From Darksidea phi (Eukaryota > Ascomycota > Dothideomycetes > Pleosporales > Lentitheciaceae), in NCBI GenBank assembly GCA_030770425.1, contig JASJFT010000245.1, forward strand, positions 1 to 64,000: a stretch of DNA of 64,000 nt. The letters are read 5' to 3'. The translations under genes and the position numbers were made by a program. The notes beneath the pieces are model-generated. The model saw only the letters and a program-made list of their open reading frames with translations. It was not told the DNA's origin and made no database searches. Below, one piece after another: positions 22,855-35,089 of this stretch. Each line of letters starts with the position of its first letter. The first letter of the stretch is position 1.

Positions 22855-24779
22855 TCATATTCTTACGTCGTAGTGAATCAAGTTACCGGCCCACTCGGGC
22901 CGATATTTTGCTTTGGTTTGGCTCATAAGTTCGGAAAGAGAGGCTGAGAGGGTGGCTGAGCTAGGCCATTTCCAGGAGGAGAGTGAGAGGACGACTAGTG
23001 CGTTCGCGTAGAGTTGGATCAGGTTGTCGGGGTAGACTTCCGGCATGGACTCAACGAGGATTGCCCCGGCTCGGTAGACCCAGTGAGGCGTCAAGAAGAT
23101 GTGCATACTGCCTGAGCTGACAACGGCCTCGAGGACATACCTGAAGGCGGGGTATACAGTCAGCGCAATCCATTCGTCGACGTACTACCGCATGCTTTCA
23201 TTGCGCTAGTTTCCAGAACCCGCGCGCACGAAGATAGATAAAATAAGCTGAAACACACTATGACAATGGGGTCAATTTTCACTCACCAAGCGCTGCCCCA
23301 GCAAGGGTTTAAAAGCAAGTGAGTCTGATGAAGGGCTATGCGCAAACTAGGCAAGAGTAAGCCCTTTTCGTCTAAACGAGGCAGGTGCTTCTTGACGGCT
23401 TCCTTAGCTGCACGGTCGCCTTTACGAAATTTGTGTTGCAGACGGTAGAGGGAACACAAATAATCGGCAGGTTTTTGACTGTCAAAGCACAGTTCCCAGT
23501 CCTGTGATTGGTCAGTGTCATGCAGAACAACGTTTACGCGGCAGACGCTTACTGGTTCCGGGAACGTGGCAGGTCGATCCAAGGTGGAGGCAATGCCGTT
23601 TTCTATGCTGAAGATGGTCGAGTGCATATTTCGCATCACTTCGGCGTCCCTGGACCCTAGCTCCTGCCATTCGATTTGAGACTCTAACGTCAGTGCAAGT
23701 CTTGCCGCGAGCGCCACTTGTTGACCGATGTTCCCTGTCTTGGGGTCGAATAGACAGTGGATCACGAGTAGCAATACAGCACGCAGCGTGTCGATCGTTG
23801 ATTCAGAAGTCGCCTCTTCGAGATAATCCATGGCACTTTTGAGCCGCGCTGCCGCAAGGATCCTATACTTGACCGAGTTGCCCTGGTGGTACGAAAGTCG
23901 ACCAGACGGGTCCCATTGGTGCTCTGGGTGCTTCGTGCGAGTAGTGCTGGGAATGACATGACATGCTATAGAATAGATCATGTTGAGATGGAAGCGCTCC
24001 GTGTCCGTCAGATCGGCTGGCGGCTCTGGGGACAGATAGCGGGCGGACAAATCCACGACTGGGTACAATGGCTGGATAGCTTCTAGATAGACCTCGACGA
24101 GCTCATAGTTTTTGGCATCAGACTGTTTCCAGCTCAACTGCCAGTCATCGTCGTCCTCGACCGGAACCTGCACGGAGCCTGACAGCAGTCGTGGAGACTT
24201 GACCAAACACGACTCCTGGCCCAGGTAGCGGTAGCTGCTCCCAGCATAGGCGAAGTGGTGCTCGTACTGGTGTTGGACATCGGACACCACTGATTCCGTT
24301 TTGGCTGGGGCATTCCCAAACGGTTCTTGAGGCGTTTCTCCAGATGCGGCTGGGGCATTTCCAGTCGGTTCCTGCGGCGCTTCTCCGGATGCGGCTGGGA
24401 CATTCCCGGTCGGTTCCTGAGCCGTTTCTCCGGAGCTATCGTTGCGGGCAACGAGGCGCCGCACGTGATCCACTAGTCCCGCGATGTAACTATTTAGGTC
24501 AAACATGGGATGTACAACCAGACGTAGTGGCGTACCTTCTAGGCAAAAATTCATTGCGGCCGTGGTCAAAGAAGATACACTCGGCACCAGACTTGGTGCA
24601 TTGCCTGCCGATGTCAGCTCTAGCTGCTAAAGCGCGTTAGAGGGCGTAGGTACATACTTGCATTTTGGCAGCTGTGTGTCGCAGCCGCGTCGACATTCAC
24701 GGCATCTTTTGCATGCTGGAAGGGTCTGAATCAGACCCTCGAGGTCGATGTCGCCGGGATTGCTAGAGGCTGTCGACAT
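22855..24779 (-). CDS. Zn2Cys6 transcription factor (fungal_trans type)
   Basis: Exons 24779-24658, 24604-24536, 24489-23287 and 23140-22855 give 559 aa. Splicing exon 1 to 2 assembles the binuclear cluster CKRCRECRRGC, DTQLPKC, KQCTKSGAEC (CX2CX6CX6CX2CX6C); the intron sits between Cys4 and Cys5. Intron 3 (146 nt) ends after a CTGAC branch and joins LLLNPCWGSAW to YVLEAVVSS. A linker carries a 15-aa repeat (residues about 75-120), followed by the middle homology region (YLEAIQPLYPVVDLSARY, FHLNMIYSIACHVIPS). A GTAAGA donor four codons before the stop allows an alternative last exon at 22786-22715 reading DVQELLGGTRPRF. Nuclear DNA-binding regulator; target unknown. It shares a promoter with the next gene. 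Confidence 0.88.
24299..24441 (-). repeat. 45-bp coding minisatellite in the regulator linker
   Basis: Three imperfect 45-bp units encode GEXPQEPTGNAPAAS-like 15-aa repeats, between the zinc cluster and the middle homology region. Units differ by a few substitutions. Copy number may vary between isolates (inference). Confidence 0.85.
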
Positions 24780-25043
24780 GGCCAGCCATGGCATGCCCGA
24801 GGCGCGGTAAGAGTGTCAGGACAGAGGCGTTCGTGGTGGTTAGGCGCGCTGAGACACTTGAAGGCGGGCGGCGTTTTCTTATCTGGCGATCATGCATAGC
24901 GGTGGTCGCACCGGCCCGACTCGCGCGAGCCAAGGATGGCGCTTGGTCTTGGACAGTGCCATCCATGAACACATCCCGCCCGTCCCCAATGACCACTGCG
25001 CCCGCGACACCTGCTTTGACGTGCGCCATCACCATCTTCCGCG
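24780..25043. promoter_or_regulatory. shared promoter of two divergent Zn2Cys6 regulators
   Basis: 264 bp separate the two ATGs. The stretch is GC-rich with several CGG/CCG triplets, the half-sites usually bound by Zn2Cys6 proteins, so auto- or cross-regulation is possible. That is inference from the family, not shown. Confidence 0.55.
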
Positions 25044-27117
25044 ATGCAGAGCCGCTTCAAAGTCCGTCGGCGAGTGCTTGCCTGTGCCCGCTGTCGGAAG
25101 CGCAAACTCTCGGTCCCAAACACCCCTCGCCTCATTGGTCACTGGATCGCTAACTCGAGCACAGTGTGATGGCAAATCGCCCGCCTGCACGCGCTGTGCG
25201 GACGCCGGGATCTCGTGTGTTGGCTTTGACTCTTTTACTCAGAAAGAAGCACCTCGTAGTATTGCCGACCATCTGGAAGGCTACATCGCCAGCATCGAGG
25301 GCCCCAGAAGCCCTACCTCGCTGCGGAAGGCAGGCCGGCCGGGTGAAGTCTTGTCCTCGCCGGCAGCCTCGCATGATTCCGGGAGCAACTCAGTGCGATG
25401 GGGCGCTGAAAAGTGCACCTATGCTGATGGTCTCGTCAACCAGGTCATGGAAGACATCACTCCTTCGTTCCTTGGCATCTCCAAAGCGCGCCCAATACTT
25501 AGCTGTGTCGTAAAGGGCACGCAGCTACCGTCAAGAAGAGGACCTGTGGCCTCGACAGATCTAGATGAAAATCACCCCAGGTCCATCCTTAATCCGCAGC
25601 CTTCCACGAGCTGTCTGGACGGCATCGACTTCAAGACCGCCAGTGGCCTGTGCAACAACTATCTAGACCGCGTCATCACACAGTATCCCATATACCACCG
25701 GAGTGACGTCATAGCCGCATTTAACTCCATCTACCATCCAGCTTCGAAGCCTGGACAAGACTCGCCACGACATCGTTATATCGTTAGCATCATCATGGCC
25801 ATCTCGCTCTCGACTGCCGCACGGACCAACCAAAGGCAGGCGAATGCGCTGGCATACACCCTTGTCCGGCAAGCGATGCATTTCATTCCACAAGTCGCAA
25901 CCAACGACAGTAGGGGTCTCCAGGCTTTACTGCTTCTTACGCAATACATATTCCTTAACCCAAGCATGGCGGACGTATGGCTACTAACGGGCCTTATCAG
26001 CCAGGCCGTCATTGACCTCGGATTACATCAAGAGCTACCGAATGATCCCACAATTTCACCTTACCAGCGCGACATGAGAAGACGACTGTTCTGGTGTGCG
26101 TGGGAGATGGAAATAGGTGTATGCTGTGCATTTTTACGACCAGTCAGTCTACCAATCCAACGCATCGACGTGGCTTTTCCTGTAGAAGTGGATGATACAG
26201 CTATCACACGAGCTGCTATAGACCTTGCAGGACCGCTCTCCAAGTTTGCTTCGCGGCGAATATGTCAATATCGGATGATCGAAGCTGAGATTTACGCCAT
26301 CATGCGGCATGGCGAACCACTACCCAAAGAGTGCCCTACTTTGGAGCACTGGATGCACCGTTGCGAAGCTTCGATACTTGATTGGCAGCGGGAAATCTAC
26401 GCATCAGCGGCTGCGAACAAAGATCCTAAATTTAAAGCAAGATGGAAAGAGATGAAGCTCTACAGCGATATTGTAACCCCTTACGTATTCGTCGCCCTCT
26501 ATCGCCCGCATCCTCTCAATCCTACACCGACTGCCAGTCAGCAGGTGACTGCTTTTGTCAATGCTGTCCGAGTCGCTAATGGTTATTGGCAGCAATTCAA
26601 TGCCGACTACGGAAGGATAAAGTACGTCTTCCACCCATGCCATCACATTTTCACCTGTGCGAATATCTTCCTGCAAGTGCTCCAACGCTGCAAAAACGAG
26701 ATTTCAGAGCTCTACCAGTGGGTAGAAATTGAAGACTGGATGCATCGCTTCTCTAGGTGCTTCTCGACTATCGCGGAGCGGTGGGCCGCTGCGACGCGCT
26801 GTCAGGAAGAATATGAGCGTTTGTTGGTCGGCGTCAAGAAGGAATACAGAGATTTCCTAGCACAGAAGGCGAGCCTTGCGCCTCAACCACGGCTACCTGC
26901 GCCCATGGCGGTCGGCGGTCTATATGCTTATCCATCTGTGGACATGGATGATATCAGGTTTTGGACGGTTTTCAACCCGACGACGACCACGGAGACTATC
27001 GATTCACTCAACGTAAACACATACACAGTGCCTCATGACTGGAACGAGGAGTTTAGTTTGGAATTTGTACCTTTGCCAGAGGTGGAACAAAAGCTTGCTT
27101 CAACGGCGCAGACCTGA
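25044..27117 (+). CDS. Zn2Cys6 transcription factor with fungal-specific domain
   Basis: Exons 25044-25112 and 25165-27117 give 673 aa. The 52-nt intron has a weak donor (GTCCCA) but a perfect CTAAC branch and ACAG acceptor, and it alone joins ACARCRKRKLS to CDGKSPACTRCADAGISC, completing CX2CX6CX6CX2CX6C. The intron lies between Cys2 and Cys3's neighbourhood, unlike its divergent neighbour. The fungal_trans domain spans about residues 190-480: YIVSIIMAISLSTAAR, LQALLLLTQYIF, LLTGLISQAVIDLGLHQELP and the signature RRRLFWCAWEMEIGVCC. It is a nuclear regulator of unknown targets. The two regulators are different subfamilies, not a recent duplication. Confidence 0.9.
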
Positions 27118-28915
27118 AGAGTGGCATTATATGGGCCAAACAGGCGTTATTAGTCGTTGAGCAAGATTCGCGCTCGGACAAAAGGCTTGGCATAATTGGC
27201 TTGGAACACGGGGTTCTAGCTATGATTTCTTTCTGGTTCATTGGACATTGGATGACGGCATGGGATACCACCTGGACGGCGCCATTTTCAATTCCTCAAC
27301 ATTCATCACTTTCACGTTTCTAATGACTAGTTCGCCTGTTCCACTCACATCCATTTCGCGAGTAATCAACGAACACCCCGCTCTTCTAGTCCAGATACTG
27401 CATGGCGCCCCCTTCCGAGGCCTTACTTCCTGGTATGGTCTAGAACGAGCCGAGCCGTGGAAAGCAAGCCGCAATAGGCGAGCGGCGTCCATCCATTTAG
27501 CCGCTGCCTTTTAATTGGCTAACAAGTCGTGCATTACGACCTTGGCGATCTTGGGGTTCTTTCTTTTCCGACTCCGCGGATCGTGTTACGGCATGGCACG
27601 TGGCAGGCGGATACTGACATGAGGGGTTTGCGCGAGGAGCAAGCTGGCGAAGTGTGACGGTCTTGGTGAGCTGAATTCGAGGACGGCATGGAGCCAAGAT
27701 TTTCTCGGATACGTTGGTCACATCCGACGGGTCACGAAAGGTGCTAGAGTTGCTGGAGGACTTGAATGTCAATGACGCGTGTACATACGGAGTTAATTTC
27801 CGTGTACATCCCAAGCTTTATCCGCACTTAGTGCTGACCCGCAAGACACTACACTCGCTATCTCCTGCTGTAAATGGCTTGTCATGACTTCAGCCGACGA
27901 AGCTCATGTCCGGTTCTGCTGCTTCCGACGTTTCGCACGCGTGCCGCCATCCATATTCCCCGCATTTGCTATCTACCATGGACGCCCCATTCGTGGTTGA
28001 CATCGCATTGACAGCGCGGTATGCCACGTTACCGATACGCTACGATGACAGGGCTACGTAGTCTATGAAAAAGCCTGCATATCGGTGGCCTATAGCGTAG
28101 TCTCGGGACCGCAAATTCAAATTACTTCGGATGAAAACCGGATACTTGATTGGTACGTCGGCACTGCGATTTGACAAAAATATCGCGGAATTTGTCGGTC
28201 GGGTTGGCGGGGGTCCGGGTAGGTTTTAATCCTAAAAGTAGTGAGATGGATGCCGTTGGGTTGGAGGTGATGGCAGGCTACCGGCCGGATACCGCGCATC
28301 AATGTCTATTCCGTAGCTGCGAAGGACGTGTTCTAGAATATTAGATGACGAGGTGCGAGCTTGAGGAGAGTAAACCAGTCGCATTTATATAGCGGATAAG
28401 CTCATCCTATCACGTTCACGTCTCAGCGCATTAATCATATGCGGATCCGGAAAGCTGTCATGCTAGCGGGTCGAACAACCCCTACCCGCCGCGTACCAAG
28501 CTATGAGCAGCATCTTCTTTCACTCGTCCGCACTTTCTGCACGGATCTTCGGGCATCAAGCTTACTTACGCCCCATCTACATGCACAGGCACCCATAAAC
28601 GGTATGCCGTGCATTACCCCCCTGGATGTAAGGGATGCAATATGACGTAAGTATTTCGGACTATCGAAAACTCTCTCAAAAGTGTCCGAAGTGTCGGTAC
28701 GAACGCTAGAAGAGAGCGGGGTATGAACGTTGATCATAAGGCGGATTTAGGCGTTGTTTTACCGAGGGGAATGGAGATCAGCGTTATCTGAGCGGGGTTG
28801 TCAGCAGAACGCCGGAGCGTGCCGAGAGATAGTGAATCATAGCGTAAACCATATTTTCTAGGGAGAGGTGGTGATAGTGTTACGGGGAGCTTTGATATCC
28901 ATCCCACTACTAAAG
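27118..28915. other. intergenic, no gene seen
   Basis: 1.8 kb between two rightward genes. Short frames on both strands lack domains or splice-consistent extension. No repeat structure noted. Confidence 0.45.
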
Positions 28916-30104
28916 ATGTTGTTCGTCGAGTGCAAAGGGACTCCTTACGAGGTACGCCGCGTCATCGGTTCCCATCGCGCTACAACTACCACCCACACAC
29001 TCTTCACTAAACTACGCTAGGAATGCACTAATGGAAATCTCTACCTCAGATCGGCCATCAACACGGCGCCGCTGCAAGAAGCGAAATAGCCCGTTGCATC
29101 GCCTTCTACGCGTCGCTGTTCAAGAAGAATTGCAAACAAGAATGGCCCGAGGTGCTACAGCACGCCGAAAAATTCGAACAGACTGCGAAAGAGAAATGGC
29201 CTGCCTATCATGAAGAGATGCGCGGGATCGCTGATGGTAGTGGGAAGGAGCTCTTGGATATTGTAGCGATCAACGTGCGCACGGAGATCAACTTTGGTTT
29301 GTTTAGCGATGGGTGTACGGCGTTGAGCTGGGGGACCGAGAAGAGCGCTTGGCTGGCGCAGAATTGGGACGTATGTAAACCTGTTTATTTCTCCTGGCAG
29401 CTATTAGAAGAGAGCGCTGACGGAACACGACTCAGTGGATGAACGCTCAAAAGCCCAACTTGATCCTCACAAAGATCACCCAACAAGACAAGCCGACCAT
29501 CGTTCAAGTCACGGAAGCTGGCATAATCGGCAAAATAGGTTTCAATAGCTCGGGCGTCGGAACTCTACTCAACGCAATCAAAGTCCACGGCGCAGACGCC
29601 TCCCGAATGCCCGTTCACTTCGGCCTACGCACGGCGCTAGAATCGCACTCTGTTGCTGAAGCAGTGCAGAGGCTACAAAGCTATGGCATGGCAGCCTCAG
29701 CGCATATTCTAATCGCAGACGCGAACACGGCTGTTGGTCTGGAGTTCACGAAGAGCACATTTGCGAAGTGTTTGCCCGATGACAAAGGGAGGGTTGTGCA
29801 TGCGAACCACTTGCTTCTCGAACATCCCGGCGAAGTAGATACAATGTGGCTCAAAGATTCACCCACACGCGTTAAGACCATGACGGAGAATAGCGGGAAG
29901 TTGGGTAGTGAGCCGAGCTGGAAGGACGTCAGTAGATTGTTTGAAGATGAGCAGAATTTGCCTTGTGCGATATGTCGGTTTGAGACGCCGGACAGCGGGA
30001 GCGGGACGCTGTTTAATATCGTGATGGATTTGAAGAATAAAACCGGGGTGGTGAGGGTGGGGAGGCCGACGGAGGTGGACGAGACGATTACGCTATCGTT
30101 GTAA
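28916..30104 (+). CDS. peptidase C45 / acyl-CoA:isopenicillin N acyltransferase-like protein
   Basis: Exons 28916-28951, 29050-29370 and 29436-30104 give 341 aa, against 357 for the Penicillium enzyme. Intron 1 (98 nt, GTACGC...CTCAG) joins CKGTPYE to IGHQHGAAA, a family hallmark. Intron 2 (65 nt, GTATGT...CTCAG) joins AQNWD to WMNAQKPN. The Ntn-hydrolase self-cleavage site DGCT is present with Cys101 as the predicted new N-terminal nucleophile. The C-terminus, ITLSL, is not a canonical peroxisomal PTS1, unlike penDE enzymes. There is no ACV synthetase or IPN synthase nearby, so a penicillin role is unlikely. Relatives in non-producers have unknown acyl/amide substrates. Confidence 0.93.
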
Positions 30105-30552
30105 CATGAATATATTTTTAAAGGTGTTTGTCTGTAAACCTCGCAACCTAACTGGCCTGAGATAACAAAATGCAAATGTCTATGTTTATGCTGAGAACAT
30201 ACAATATTACATTCGAGTGCAACACTGATTGCGGGGGCAAATGAGCTAGCTTCAAAATTATTGTTGCGACTTCTAGATGCGAGCGTGAGGCAAACGCCTG
30301 CATCAGGTTTCCACAGCTGTAGTAAAGTTTGGACAGGTTTTCGTTTAAAGTGATAATGTATACAGTTCGCAACCAAAAGAATATCTCGATAGAAGTTCTT
30401 GCCTCTCACGAAGGCATCCAACCCGCCGCCTTCTGCGGATTCCGGATCCGGGCATTGTTGTCCTTTCTTTCACTACTCCTCCCGTCCAACTGACAATCCT
30501 TCCTCCAATCCAAGTGGGTATCTCATTCTCCATTGTCAACAGGTCGGATCGC
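30105..30552. other. intergenic, convergent 3' flanks
   Basis: 448 bp between the C45 gene and the leftward cupredoxin gene. Nothing recognisable. Confidence 0.5.
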
Positions 30553-31174
30553 TTACAAGAGGGCGAACATGAATGCTCCCAACACACTAGCAAAGACCAA
30601 GCCGTTGTTTGTGCCGAGTGTCGAAGCGGCGTTGGATCCGTCGGTGCCGTTGTTCATGGAGCCTTGCATCAGCATGCCGTTTGTACCTGCAGTGGTGTTC
30701 GGGGAGACGTTGGCAGTAGCGTTTGCCGAATTTTCCTTGAACCTCTCGAGTGTGTTACCAGTAGACCTGTCTGCGCGTTAGATGGAGCGAATTTATAGAC
30801 AGGGATAGCGCTTACGGTCCGTTGATCACACCGACCATACCATTTTGGCAGTGCATGCCTTGAGTGCAGTAGAACCAAATAGGCTTTGTAGCATTGGTGA
30901 CAGTATACATGAATGTCGTAGGGGCCGCCTTGTCTGCGCTCGGAATGAAACCAGACCAGAAACCATCTGCCATTGGCTCACATGGCGCGTTGAAAGCGGC
31001 TTGGGCGACGGAGTGGTTCTTCGGCCAGAACTTGAAAGTAACAGTGTCACCCTCGGCAGCCTTAATGTTATCAGGCTCAAACAACAACTTGGAGTTGTTT
31101 CCGACGACGACAAGATGGTCGGCCGCGAAAGCGGAGCCGACGACGGCGAAAGCGGCAACGATGGAGAAACGCAT
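30553..31174 (-). CDS. GPI-anchored cupredoxin (extracellular blue-copper-like protein)
   Basis: Exons 31174-30816 and 30766-30553 give 190 aa. Signal peptide MRFSIVAAFAVVGSAFA. The cupredoxin fold runs to about residue 120 with a complete type 1 copper set: His in KNHSVAQAAF, then Cys, His and Met in WFYCTQGMHCQNGM. The 49-nt intron (GTAAGC...GACAG) adds an Asn/Ser/Thr-rich segment (NATANVSPNTT, NNGTDGSN) and a hydrophobic end (GLVFASVLGAFMFALL), a textbook GPI signal. Such proteins sit on the plasma membrane or wall; a role in copper binding or electron transfer is inferred from ligands, no substrate known. Confidence 0.93.
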
Positions 31175-31335
31175 TATGATTGGAGGCGGAAAGAGAGGCT
31201 AGCTCGTCTGGGTATAATGAATGAAATATTAAGCGGGTTGGAAGAACCGAATCGAGATATCTGGTGTCGAACGTGTATGCAAATGAAGTCTTGGACCTGC
31301 CTGGGGAAAAAACATTCCTGAGGGCTTTTGAGCAC

Positions 31336-31343
31336 ATTATATA
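31336..31343 (-). promoter_or_regulatory. TATA box of the cupredoxin gene
   Basis: On the minus strand the sequence reads TATATAAT about 160 bp upstream of the ATG. Position and match are good for a TATA element of a well-expressed secreted protein; not proven. Confidence 0.5.
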
Positions 31344-32898
31344 CAGCATTGGATTGAAACGCGCGGCTGGGCAGAGCGCGTCCCCAATGGAAGAGACGGC
31401 CTGAGCAGGCAATGGTCGAACATCTCCGAGACTGACGGTGTCGCGAAGGCATGTAAAAAAAGCTCCCTAAGCCCGGATGCGGAATGGCACCAATTGACCT
31501 GGGGAAACGAAGTGTTGCTGTGATTGGGGAACGCCGACATAGGCGCCAGCATTCAGCCACTGGCAACTTAGAGGCAGGCTCTGTTTTGCCTAAGGTTGTG
31601 GCGTGGCTGTTTGAGAACCAAGGGGTATAGGACGCCAGGGTGTTCGCGATCAGGGTCAAGACGTTTCTGTGCAAGGGATGAAACGCGATGGACGCTATTG
31701 CGAGGAGATGAGACGAACCTGAGGCGTACGCACGGACCGACTCGAGGCGCTCTTCCCCAACCAGCTTTTGAACTCCATTCGTCTGACAGGCTCGCGGACC
31801 TGAACTCTAACCGGCAAGTCTAATATCTGGGGTGCAGCGAGGCTGGCTTGCTGCTCGAAGGCCTTGGCGAGATCCGTTTGCCGTTATGGTAGCAAAGGAA
31901 GGATGCCGCCCGTGTCTACGGTCCGTTTCCGAGGCAATTGCTCTTCAGCGGCCCAAGCTCTTTGGCACTGGCCCTCAACAAACTTCAATGTCACAATGCC
32001 ATTGCGTATCTTCCGGGGCAACGGACGATGAGTTGCCACTCCCTGTGCAGAGGCTGTGCATTACGAGTTGGTCGGTAACATCGTCATCAATGCGGTCGGA
32101 AGTGCGGCATTTTGGAGGGCGACGGCGGCGGAGAGCAATCTGAACCGATGAACGAAGCCAACGTGTCTTGTGCCGCGAAGCTTCTGTTCCCGTGCAACGA
32201 CGGTACTGCTGTGCGAAGAGCCTAGAGAATATGCTCTGAACTCGGTGGAGGACTCATGTCACGAGAGCGCTCGAGAACATACGATTAATTGATTGCTTCG
32301 CGAAGCAACTATGGAGCATCAGCCGAGTGCTTCCGCTTCACCATGGTCCATCCAGGGAAACACTTTACCATCCGAGAATACATCCGGGAAACGGCATTAG
32401 GCACGGGAGCTAGTACATTGCAAGACATTCCGCAGGGAGAGAGCTGGGTACGCGCAAGGTCGGAGGTGTCTATCTCCAGTGCTACGACCGCTGCAATACG
32501 TCACAACGGGAGAGCCCTGAGCTTTTGCTTTATTGATCGCTCTCTTAGTGTGCCCGTTGTGGCTCAAACGATGTAACCAGCCGTTAGCCTCGGCCCAATG
32601 TCTCGCTTGCTCAGCCCAAAACGGTGATAGGCAAGCCACTTCCGGGACGGCATTCCAAAAATAATTCGAACCACTAGATATTTCCCCTAGAAGCTATGGA
32701 CGCATCTCTAGCTGTGAGCTTGCGAATGTCACTTCATACGGTCAGCTGCTCCGCTTTGGCTCGGTCACCAGACAACAGTATTGGATCGCCATGGCTCACC
32801 CCCGCTTGCTCAACCCGGACCAATCCGCCGCGACGCCATGACGATGGATGATCGTGATTTGGACCATGGCAGCAAGGACGAGTGCTACCGCGGAAGAA
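31344..32898. other. intergenic, no gene seen
   Basis: About 1.5 kb between divergent cupredoxin and cerato-platanin genes. Several short frames occur, none with a start, domain or splice-supported extension. Confidence 0.45.
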
Positions 32899-32907
32899 TA
32901 TAAATAT
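32899..32907 (+). promoter_or_regulatory. TATA box of the cerato-platanin gene
   Basis: TATAAATAT, 132 bp upstream of the ATG, with a C/A-rich leader after it (ACAAACAAACATG at the start codon). Consistent with high expression. Confidence 0.65.
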
Positions 32908-33038
32908 GGTGGTCTGCTCGGGCAAAAAGAATCATCCACTCGACTCTACCGCTCGTTCAATCACGAACAACCGACCAGTTCCGATCCAAGAAACCTCTCA
33001 GCGCCCCTTCGAACCAGCAAGGCTCCATACAAACAAAC

Positions 33039-33560
33039 ATGAAGTTCTCCACCGCCATCTCCGCTGCCGCCGCCGGCTTTGCCTCGCTCTCCTCCGCCAT
33101 CACTGGTAGGTTACTACCTCACCCTTTTAGATGGACAAGCACTAAGTGTCGCAGTCTCATATGACACCGGCTACGATGACAGGGGCCGCTCCCTCACCGC
33201 TGTGTCCTGCTCCGACGGCGCGAACGGCCTGATCACGAAATACGGCTGGCAGACACAGGGAGCCATTCCCGCCTACCCTTACATTGGCGGCTACCAGGGC
33301 ATTGCCGGATGGAACAGCCCTCAGGTAAGGACTTGCCTGCTCTCTTCCTTGGACGTTGCTAACGATCCTTGCAGTGCGGCACGTGCTACGGCGTCACCTA
33401 TAATGGCAAGACCATCTATGTCCTGGCTATTGACCACACCGCCGCCGGCTTCAATCTTGCTAAGAGCGCCATGGATGCTTTGACGAACAACCAGGCTGCG
33501 CAGCTCGGACGTGTCGATGCACAGTACGTGCAGGTCGCGAACAGCAACTGCAAGATCTAA
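33039..33560 (+). CDS. cerato-platanin family secreted protein
   Basis: Exons 33039-33105, 33155-33324 and 33375-33560 give 140 aa, the usual family size. Introns of 49 and 50 nt follow consensus. Signal peptide to about residue 20, then [21 protein letters not shown], the family's N-terminal signature, and [20 protein letters not shown]. Four cysteines (SCSDG, CGTC, SNCKI) match the two conserved disulfides. These double-psi beta-barrel proteins are abundant in culture fluid and wall, bind chitin oligomers and loosen cellulose, and act as elicitors in plant pathogens. Nothing here shows the lifestyle of this fungus. Confidence 0.96.
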
Positions 33561-35089
33561 TTCACGACGAATATGAAACAACGGAAAAGATGAGAACTGG
33601 TAATCGAGCTTGGGCAACGTCTATTCCTACGAAACGAGCTGCATAGCGTGGTTTTGACGGGTTTTTCTGGGTCATTCCTTGATATCTAATTTATAAAGCA
33701 TAATACATATTTACCTACCACTCTTCGCATGCTCCCAATACTCCTGATGCATTAGCGACCTTTTTTGAATATTGAGAGCACTGTAGGAAGTCGAATTGAC
33801 GGATGTAGTCCACTCAATCCCATACTCCCAGATCAAGCATTTCAATCCGCGAGAGTAGTAGCCTCATTTATCGTTGACATTTCCTCTGCAACATCATCCT
33901 TTCATCGCAAAACCTTGGAATGTCCCTTGGGTATTAACTAGCTGCAAGCCACATGCCTACATTAGCCGGCCGCATTCAAGCTCAACCACGATTCAAAGCA
34001 CCCTCAATGGCCTGCAGCCTGAGCGCCAGTCAATCGCGCAACTAGTAAGCAAAGCTCTCTGTCAGTGGACCTAGACACGACGTTTCCGTCTTCAGGCGCG
34101 CCACCACTCCACCTCACCTCACCGCTCGACCAATCGCCAGCAACTGACGCAATCACACCACCCCTTGGCTGCATTCCCACCCGGCTTAGTAACCCCCCAT
34201 CGGTTTCAGCGCGCATGGACTCATTTACCCCGGACCCTCGCCATATGAATGCCCCGAATGCGGTGCGGGGTGGGTCAGCACATTGGCTCTCGGCGCTGCA
34301 CCTCATAGGTGCCCAGGTCTTTTCTAGGCTTTTGTGGCGGAAAGTCTAGCTATCGCAAGTTAGTTCATCGTAAGCAGCATTCTGTGTTCAAGTTGTTCGG
34401 GGTAGAGGCAAGGGAACCGCTCCGTGTGTTGTGTCACAAAGTGCCGCATCGCTTACTGGTTCTAGTACCTTGGGCAGTCTGTGTGCATCTTGATGTTGAA
34501 ATAAGTTGGAGAAAAAAGCACGTCGATTTTTTTGAACAATAGAATGGCGGTCCTAAAATCCTCCTTAACTAGAGATGAGGTGTTGGAGGTTGTGAAAGTG
34601 CTTTTGTGAGATGCACTGATTTAGTAATTGATTGTAGGTGGTTAGGTAATGTCGTTTGTGGGATGTTAGGTGGTGAGGCGTGGTGGATTGCTGAGAGCTT
34701 AGAAGGCACTGCTTTAGAAGTTCAATAAAGCTTGATTCTCGCGCAGCTTTTTCGTCAAAAGACATTATATTTGCGTAACGCATCTTGGTGGTGTGGAAAT
34801 GTTGCAAGAATCTAGTAGTAGAACAAACGGTAAGGAGAAGAGCTGACCACGGGGTATCTATTCTTCGTCCTTTCAGACCAGCGCCTGCTCTCATTGACAT
34901 GGATCTGGGAGCATCTTCCATGCTGCCATTGTATGGCACCGAGACATGCCCATCCCTCACTAGGTGAACGTCTGGCATGTGCCTAAGGGCCCACTCCATG
35001 CCCACAACTGTGGCGTCTATTCTTCGTGCAGCTACTCTCCATAGGCAACCCAAGCCATAGTATTCCTCGCATGCAGGTAGCCGGGTATT
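33561..35089. other. intergenic, no confident gene
   Basis: 1.5 kb. A minus-strand frame at 34565-35053 begins 36 bp after the NIP7 stop and could encode up to 162 aa, ending in a Gln/His/Leu-rich stretch. It has no motif and is more simply the NIP7 3' UTR. Confidence 0.4.

Noticed and set aside
28916..30104. Part of a beta-lactam cluster
   Set aside because: Only the acyltransferase-like gene is present; neighbours are a regulator and a cupredoxin.
34065..34349. Pro/Ser-rich plus-strand ORF
   Set aside because: Opposite-strand frame of similar length exists; no conserved feature.
34565..35053. 162-codon minus-strand frame downstream of NIP7
   Set aside because: No motif, starts 36 bp after the NIP7 stop; best read as 3' UTR.
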